Below are positions 57,150-64,000 of a stretch of 64,000 nucleotides of DNA, piece by piece. Made by a program: the position numbers and the translations under genes. The stretch's first letter is position 1; every line of letters starts with the position of its first letter. Under the pieces are notes generated by a model, which searched no databases, was not told the origin of the DNA, and worked only from the letters and a program-made list of their open reading frames with translations. The DNA comes from Boletus sp. NGJ (Eukaryota; Basidiomycota; Agaricomycetes; Boletales; Boletaceae), in assembly GCA_019096195.1 (NCBI GenBank), contig JAGTXK010000229.1, positions 655,178 through 719,177 of the forward strand, read 5' to 3'.

Positions 57150-60100
57150 AAACATTCCGAACATCACTACACCAATTCCATTTATAAATACTACTGTCCA
57201 CAATAACAAATAAGTTCTTGTCTTGCATTCTATTTTCATCATCAGTTGAACAATCATAGTCCATGTCTTTTTCTTCCTTGCTAGAGACATCCATCTCTGC
57301 ATCCATATTAATATCTCTGGCACAATCATCCATTGATATATCATTGTCTTCAGGGCCAAACAGTTCGGAATTCATTATATCACCCTGTCCATCATTCCTT
57401 CCACCGATATCATTGATTGGCATAGTACCATTTTGTGGACCAAACACTTCCTACATTAATACATCACAGTCTTCTAGGCATATAGCAGACCCTTGGTCTG
57501 TGATCTCTTGGTTCTCTTGAGGAACTGTGGCTCTCTTTCTTGTAGAGAGAGGCTTTTTCACTTTTCTTGTCTTCATGGACTTTTGTTCCCTGGCTGTCTG
57601 GAGCCTGCATTATTTCAGATACAAGCTTCTATATGTGATGAGATTGTCATATCCAGCAAAGTAGTACATGTTCAAGGTAAACTCCTCTGTGGGTTTAATG
57701 GCCAGAGGTCCTGCCCTCTATTGCACTGGTGCGCCTGCTTCTACAAGACCAAGGATCTTGTAGAACATGGGGTTGGTGACAAATTGCACCTTGCCCTGCT
57801 TGCTGATGACCCAAGGCTTTCCAACGACCTTCTTGGAAGTGCCCACCGAGGTTGGAAGGCATTGCAAGTTGGAAAAGATCTCCCCTAATCTATCATTGAT
57901 CTTGAAGTGTTCTTGCTCATTAAAAACCTTCATCAGCTTATGGAACTCCCATTGATAACCTGATTTGACACAAAACATTCTCTAGGGTGTTTGTGCATGA
58001 TAAACATCTTCCGGAAGGGGAAAGAAGATGGACAGTCAATAGAAAAACAAAGTGTGTGGATAACCATGAGGCAAGGCACCAGGTAGATGTGCACTGCATG
58101 CCTCAAAAGCACAGAAAGTGATGCTCCTGTATACATTGTCCACAGACCAACATGCCATTGCTTCATCAAGACAGAAGGGAGCTGGAATGTTACTCGAGTC
58201 TGCCAACCAGTATTTGTGCAGGATCAACCACATTTGGCAAGTAAAGTCAGTGAAAAGCTTACCAATGACAGGTTCCAGATGAATTAGATGTGAATCCCAT
58301 CTCCAAGTCCACATCAAAAGCCAGGGTTGCTCTGTAATGATTTTGATGACTGTTTGCCAGGTAGGCCATTCATTTATGGGAAATGTCTCCTGTTCATCTG
58401 TCAAAGGAGGTAAGACTGGCCATAACTTTCTGGGCCTGTCACAGCAATTGCCACTTTTTCCACCAACTAAGCACATGACTTCCACATCATCCAAAGCCTG
58501 CACCTCTCATAGGCAGCATGTTCTTTCCAGCTCAAGATTGAACAGAAAGAGCATTCTGAAGTGCTCACAGATCTATGAAAATCGGAGAAGGGCCATGAAC
58601 TTGTGCATGTGAAAGTCCAATACAATGGGTGTGTGTTGGAGATGCTCCAAATCATGTTGCAGACAATGCCAGTAAGAATTCCCATGTTCAGTGGTTCAAT
58701 GCACCTAAGATTGATCTGTGTTCACTATAGCTCCCTAAACTGCCTGGCCAAGAATTGAACCAAGTGGCAGGCAATATCCAAAGCATGGGTTGGGAGTTCA
58801 AATAATGTTGGGTCTATGATGCTGTCAACCAGGTATTTCTAAAATGGCTGGAGGTACTCACAATGGCTTCCAAGTTACCCAGAACCTGAATGGTTGCAAA
58901 GCTACTCAATCTATACTTGTCACAAACACCATAGGAACACTGCTTGGCCTTACCTTCATACATCTTAATTGCAAGATTACACTCTTTTTAAAACTCTGGA
59001 TTGCAAGCATAGGCATTACTATCCATAATAAAGGTGGAAGAGTTATTGTTGGGTTGGATAGCCTCATAAACAAGATTGTAGGCACTTCTAAAACAGATAT
59101 GAGTCTGCTGAGTTTTCTCCTGAGTCATCTCTGCTTGGACACCCCCATATCATCCTAAAGTGCAAGTGTGGTGAATATTACCCCGAGCAAACCCAGATGT
59201 GCCAAAGGAAGCCTTATTTGTGATAGGATGGAGAGTAATCCCGAGATCCAAAACAAGTTCTCCATGTCGTTTGTCAGTCATATAATCCCAGTCCAAAGCA
59301 GGGAACTCTGATATGAGAGGACAGCAAGCCAAGTCCAATATAAAGGGCCCATCCAGATCTTCCAATCATCAAGGATTTCATTGAACTTCTCACAGCCCTC
59401 ACCTATTTGTCTTTCCAGAACATAGGTGATGGTGGCATGGTAATTGAACACCACAACAAAGTAGTGCTGACTGCAAAAGACTATGAAGCCTATAGGCTGT
59501 GATGAGTCTGGGGAGTGTGGGTTAATAAAGTATTTCTGCTGAAATACTTGGATCTCTGCCTCATCGGGTAGCAGGTTTCCATTATGAGAGATATTTGTGG
59601 ACATGATGTCTGCAAACTAAATGTGAGTCCTTCCTCTGGAAGCATACCATATGGACATAAGATAAAAGTCCAGGAGAAGACCATCTGCCCAGACTCCAGA
59701 TTGAAGGGTTGCTATAGATGCATAGGCATGGACCCACATGGATGGATGTGCCTTGCACACCCTACAATTGGGTCAGCAGGGCTCATGAAAGAATGAGAGA
59801 AATTAAATGCTTAACTTGCAACATGTTCAGTTGCTACTGGTTCCTCTTGACTTGGGCCCTCCTCTCCCTCCAAGAATTGAAGTCATTGTTTGAGTTCTGG
59901 ATTTGGATCAGACACAAATGTGCTATCTCCCATGTCAGAGCTGCTCTTATCTTTATCACTTCCATGAGTTGCAATATATAGCTCAGAGTAGCATTATACC
60001 AGATCCAGAAAGGAGATGGACGACCCAACAGGACCTGAAGTGACTGGACTATGGATGGAAGGTGAAAGAAATGATTTTGTTTGAGCAAGTTGCTCCACCA

Positions 60101-60190
60101 AGTCATGAAATGACAGAAATCCTGATGAGGAGGGTGAAGGGATGGATGGTGGAGAACATGGAGGTTCCCTTCATAGGCCATCTATAAGGT
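57150..60190 (-). pseudogene. reverse-strand relic of an unnamed, probably mobile-element-linked family
   Basis: Minus-strand frames are separated by stops. One block has KLWPVLPPLTDEQETFPIN, TEQPWLLMWTWRWDSHLIHL, MWLILHKYWLADSSNIPAPF, VDNVYRSITFCAFEA, HLPGALPHGYPHTLFFY, VSNQVINGS and WVISKQGKVQFVTNPMFYKI. An acidic piece lies near 57270-57450. Upstream blocks are at 59278-59604 (QHYFVVVFNYHATITYVLER, ILDDWKIWMGPLYW) and 59834-60181. The Trp-rich block resembles a repeated basidiomycete protein that I can recognise but not name. The 59.5-kb block could be a peptidase-like domain, which is speculative. At least six stops are present. Confidence 0.5.
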
Positions 60191-60964
60191 CATAGAAAGC
60201 AGAGACTGTGGAAGAGGAGGCAAGAGGAGGTGGAGATCTGAAGGGGAAAGGGCCAGTTGTACATAGTTGGTCTACTACCATTCAAAAAGATGTGGTTGGG
60301 ATGTGCCTTTGAACAGGAGAAACAGACAAGGTGGTCTGGCATAGGTGGTCAACCACCTCCTCAAAGGCTGAGAGATATAGAGTATTGTTGTCCATTCTTT
60401 GTGTAGAGGTTAGATGACGGAAAAAAGGTTCAGCAATAAATTCAATGCCAGCAAATTGACAAGGTGGTATATGTATAAAAGGAGCACTCAGGTGGCTACT
60501 CAGATGGCGACAAAGAACTCTGGTAGTGACATAGTACTCAGATAGCTACTCAGGTAGTGATACAGGTCTTGGATAACAACTTAGACTCAGGATTATTTTG
60601 ACCTGCACTACTAGGTGTGACAGCATTTCAGGGCTACCTCTGATCACTCATTTATTGATCAGATGAAGGCACAAACAGTATATATACCAAGATTGCAAGG
60701 GTTGAAAAAAAAAAAAAAAAAAAAACCATATCAAACAACTATTCTATTCCTAGCAAAGAAGCATTCAAGGCAATGGAGAGTACCACCAGTCTACAAGGTC
60801 AGTTCTACCACTTTCAATGCATGATAAGCATGTTGATGTACACCAATGGTTCAGTGTCGAATGAGGAGACAGGTTGTAAGTCTCATTCAAGTATATTTTA
60901 GTATAATAGAGACCACTGACTAAATTCAACATGTAGGTACCCGTTCCTTCAAAGTTGGCGACAA
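60191..60964. other. spacer with poly-A tract
   Basis: No gene. A repeated ACTCAGAT/GGTAGCTACTCAG pattern lies at 60487-60560 and a run of about 20 A at 60706-60725. Confidence 0.5.
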
Positions 60965-61275
60965 GTATGCATTAGAGACATAGGCAACAAGGCAGTGAGA
61001 TTTGGAGATACAAGGTTGTGTGTGAGAGAACACAGCCAAGGAGGCATTGTCTATGGATCAAACCGGAAAAGTCAGTGTATATAGCTGAGGTGGCAATGTA
61101 TGGAAAAGTCCCTGGTAAATCCCAGGAAAGTCCCTATCCTAAAAGGGGGAGCTTTCCTGTGTTCCGCTGGCAGTGTTGAAAGAGTCAAATAGGAGATTGT
61201 CCCAAAGGGTAGGAGAGAGACAAGGGGGAGCTAGGGAAAAAGTGTTTCCCATGTTCCCACTTGTAATACTGGCCA
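60965..61275. repeat. dispersed repeat, copy 2 (possible LTR)
   Basis: Diverged copy of the segment at 51166-51480, same orientation, roughly three-quarters alike by eye. A gag-like relic begins about 1.1 kb downstream, so this could be the left LTR of that element. No primer-binding site was identified. Confidence 0.55.
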
Positions 61276-61656
61276 GTTTCTGACCCACCACATAGTGTTG
61301 TTGTGATCTCCAAGGCTGACAAGGAATGACATGCATGCCTTCTGGATATCAGGATGCAAATCCTCATTGACAAGATTAGTTATTGCTCACAGTTTATTCT
61401 TGGACCTGGTATGATTTTAATTTCTATAGGATGAAGAAGAGTCAAGTGTTGTCTGGCTCCAAGTACAATGATTCCATAACAAGGAATACATAAATGATAA
61501 AAAGTAAGTGGATGGCAAGCAGCACAAAAGGTATTGACCAGTAGCAGGTTTGTAAGTCACATGGGGGATCAGAAACTGGTGCTATCACAGGACATCAACT
61601 TGGTGGAAGGATTGTGTCTAGAACGTGAGTCAGACTACTTTGTCTAGGAATGGGCA

Positions 61657-62325
61657 ATGACTAACTATGACCAAGGGAAAGAACAGATCATCCAGTTTGA
61701 TGAAAAAGTACCTTTTGAACCGGTGATCAAACCCGGGGACAAATACATGTGGTGGTGCATATACATCAAAGAGGGTAAGAGGGTTAGGACAGGTTACATC
61801 AAGAAGCAGAAGGTGTTGTATGAGCTGCAGGTTAGTGCTTCATTGAGCTGGTCTTGCTGAGATGACACTTAGACCAGACATTCACTGTATATCCAGGGAG
61901 GGTTTGGCAGTTGTCCCAGTTGTGACAAGCCAGACAAGCCAGACAAAGACATTCAACGATTCTGTTGAGGGTGCCAGTCATGGTATCATGTGAAATGTGT
62001 GGAAATGCAGATGCTTCCATCCACCATGTCAGGCATTCCAGCACTGGTGGAGCAGCAGACAAGCATCCAATGTGGGCAAGTGACTGCTGACTTGCAAATG
62101 ATTTTGCAAATCCCAATTGAACATGGTGGGTTTCATGGTGTTGTTGGAAATGGTAGGAATATAGTTGCAGCATGGGATGTATTTGAGGCACTGGAAGGGA
62201 ATGGCGAAGCTCTGCTAATGTGGAGAAATGACATCAGAGCTGATATATTACAGCGAAAACGAGAACATCATCACTACTTCTATTGTATGGCCTGTGGTGA
62301 AGAAGGCTGGGATAGCTTCATGTAG
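61657..62325 (+). pseudogene. PHD-finger protein relic with BAH-like lead
   Basis: The first frame (61657-61860) reads VPFEPVIKPGDKYMWWCIYI and GYIKKQKVLYELQ, a BAH/adaptor-like segment. The next part reads GSCPSCDKPDKPDKDIQRFC, stop, GCQSWYHVKCVEM. With the stop read as Arg (TGA from CGA) this is a PHD-type zinc finger: C-x2-C, C-x2-C, H-x2-C. The last frame (to 62325) ends YFYCMACGEEGWDSFM. PHD fingers read histone tails; here the gene is broken. Confidence 0.5.
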
Positions 62326-62366
62326 AGGTAGACAATGCTGCAGGAAGGTTTGCAGACCTAATCATC

Positions 62367-62974
62367 ATGAGCAATACAATAGACTTATTCTATTTTGATC
62401 AATTCTCTGAGAAGCTCCATAAAACCTTCCAATCTACTGCCTTAGTTTATAATGCTGAGAATCATTTCTTCGTGTTAAAACAAGGCAAGGATACCATCAA
62501 GAACTACTTCATCTGCATGCATCAGCTACAATGGCAGGACCATTGTCAATCTCATCCAATGAGCAGTGAGAGGCGACATAGTGGAATTTGTAGAAAAGAG
62601 CCAACCAGACATGATCAACTCTACAAACCCCACAGAGTGGGAAAAAGCTCTCATTAGGGCAGAAGCAGTCCTAAACAAGATAGTGGAGAGAAAGAGGTTG
62701 GTATATGCCACTGGATCCACATATGACCCATGCTTCACCCCTTATCTGCAATAGTTCTCCAACCCTCATCAACAGCAATACCATCCACCCACTGGACCAC
62801 CTCCAACAACTGCACCAGCTGCAGCACCACACCCAAACTAACCCAGCATCTTCCCCAGATGTGGCATGCCCATGGAGTTGGGAAAAGCATATGCTGAAGG
62901 AGTTTGCTGAATATGTAAAAAGCCATGACCATGTGTGGACCACATCCAACCATTCCCCTAGAGACCATCTGTGA
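62367..62974 (+). mobile_element. Ty3/gypsy Gag relic
   Basis: Pieces match a basidiomycete Ty3/gypsy Gag: FYFDQFSEKLHKTFQSTALV, NAENHFFVLKQGKDTIKNYF, DMINSTNPTEWEKALIRAE, LVYATGSTYDPCFTPYLQ and then a His/Gln/Pro-rich stretch. Frameshifts occur near 62560 and a stop at 62754. The CCHC knuckle and the polymerase are not found in the window. Confidence 0.6.
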
Positions 62975-63566
62975 GGCAGATCAGATGGTAAGAATTATGG
63001 TTACTGCCTACTGAAACAAAGGCATGTATTCTCCCTTTGGTGACCGAGACTGTCAAGCTCATTCCCTGCTAGTGATCATTGGGAATATTGACAGCATTCG
63101 GCTCAGTGAGTGAATGAAGAGGAGGGGCCAGGCTGTTCAAAGTCTCAAGATCAGGTTCAACTCAAACCAATGACTGGTGTTGAGGGCCAACCATATGAGC
63201 AACTCACAGAACCGGTGATAATCACTGATCAATCTGGATATATCCTGCTGTGATATTTGCCAGGTGCTGTAAGTTAGTCAAACCAGGTACATTCATTACG
63301 TATTATGCCCATGTTATTACCAATCAATCATAAAGTTATACATGTGGGATCACCTGCACCTTCTTGCTGGTCCTCTCACCCAAAGCATTTCCGGGAAGTC
63401 ACAACAAGCCTAGCGAACCTCGCCCGAATACTTCCAATCTGAAGCGGACATTCGAGGGTCAATCAACCTCTCCCCTGCTTGGTTCCAACAAGGCTGAAGT
63501 GTAAGTTAATTCAGATATCGCTGTATTCTCCATCCATCCTGCTTGGCATTGTAGGGTGACCCAGGT
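62975..63566. other. no gene identified
   Basis: Short stop-filled frames. A GTAAGT (63499) and a TTGTAG (about 63555) could bound an intron leading into the dioxygenase frame, but the upstream frame does not join cleanly. Confidence 0.3.
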
Positions 63567-64000
63567 GGACCCGAGGTCTCAGCCCTCTTGAAAGGTACCC
63601 AGGTTGATAATGGGGCCAGGGAATGGCTCCAAGCCATGCAAGAACATGCAGCCAGAAGGGCTGCAACCCTTGCTATTATATATCCTGACATGTATTCAAC
63701 TGGATGGGAGGCCATGATTTGGCTCGGCAATTGGGCCACTGAACAGGATGATCCAGATTTTAAAGATGTCTTTAAATCTTGGGCTTCTGTATATAATGTG
63801 GTGTCTGTCATGGCTAACCACTTGAGCCCTCTTCACACTGATGTCAATGGTCAGTCTCAGTGGCTGGACCTACTTGTCACCATCAGTGACTATGCTGAAC
63901 TTGATTTCGTCATCCCAACCATCCAATGTTGGCTTTGGTACCCCCTAGGAACCATCCTCAGTCTTTCGGGACAGATATTAGAGCATGGTGTTGGTGCAGC
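63567..64000 (+). CDS. TET/JBP-like 2OG-Fe(II) dioxygenase, partial, open at window end
   Basis: A frame of about 145 codons with no stop runs to the last base. It reads NGAREWLQAMQEHAARRAAT, LAIIYPDMYSTGWEAMIWLG, FKSWASVYNVVSVMANHLSP, LHTDVNGQSQWLDLLVTI and YPLGTILSLSGQILEHGVGA. The His-x-Asp in LHTD, followed by a hydrophobic strand and a GTILSLSGQILEHGV turn with another His, fits the double-stranded beta-helix of the basidiomycete TET/JBP family. Those enzymes oxidise 5-methylcytosine and are often carried by KDZ transposons. The start, distal His and 2-oxoglutarate Arg lie outside or were not found, so the assignment rests on pattern only. Confidence 0.5.

Noticed and set aside
1-64000. 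tRNA, rRNA or snRNA genes
   Set aside because: I looked for T-arm-like GGTTCRA patterns and cloverleaf partners on both strands and found none that held together. A covariance-model search would be decisive.

Overview
The window looks like nuclear DNA of an agaricomycete (mushroom-class basidiomycete) fungus. The reasons are many very short introns (47-60 nt), fungal regulators (an SRE1/URBS1-type GATA factor and an OPI1-type repressor), a WW-like membrane-protein family common in Agaricomycetes, and basidiomycete mobile DNA (Plavaka-type transposase, TET/JBP-type dioxygenase fragment). Ceratobasidiaceae (Rhizoctonia-like) is my best guess, but it is only an inference.

Two compartments meet near 25-28 kb. 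The left part (1-24.3 kb) is CpG-rich and carries ordinary spliced genes: a WW-like multi-pass membrane protein (+), a small two-exon hypothetical gene (-), the iron regulator SRE1 (-), a TMEM170-like membrane protein (-), the OPI1 repressor (-) divergent from a C2H2 factor (+), ribosomal protein eL37 with 3-, 7- and 16-nt exons (-), and a 457-codon hypothetical protein (-). The long gaps at 3.7-8.3 kb and 11.4-17.0 kb hold no gene I can name.

The right part (24.3-64 kb) is repeat-rich, poor in CpG over long stretches, and made mostly of broken genes. In order it holds: a decayed triple 93-nt coding repeat, a Plavaka transposase relic, a palindromic foldback element present as one truncated and one complete copy, a helicase relic cut by a degenerate LINE, an intact Tc1/mariner element with a single CpG in 1.6 kb, a block of five decayed host genes (CSC1-like channel, aldo-keto reductase, flavin monooxygenase, MFS transporter, SEC61 alpha), a purine-rich minisatellite, a BRCT-domain relic, other minisatellites, a very regular 149-bp satellite with three-monomer order, a reverse-strand relic of an unnamed family, a PHD-finger relic, a Ty3/gypsy gag relic, and the start of a TET/JBP-like 2OG-Fe(II) dioxygenase that runs off the window.

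The relics share one pattern of damage: arginine CGN codons have become stop, Cys, Trp or His codons. That is what C-to-T change at CpG produces, and I read it as repeat-directed mutation or methylation-driven deamination. The housekeeping block is therefore most simply a decayed segmental duplication whose working copies lie elsewhere. Exon joins were made by eye from splice signals, frame and family knowledge; no search or transcript was available.
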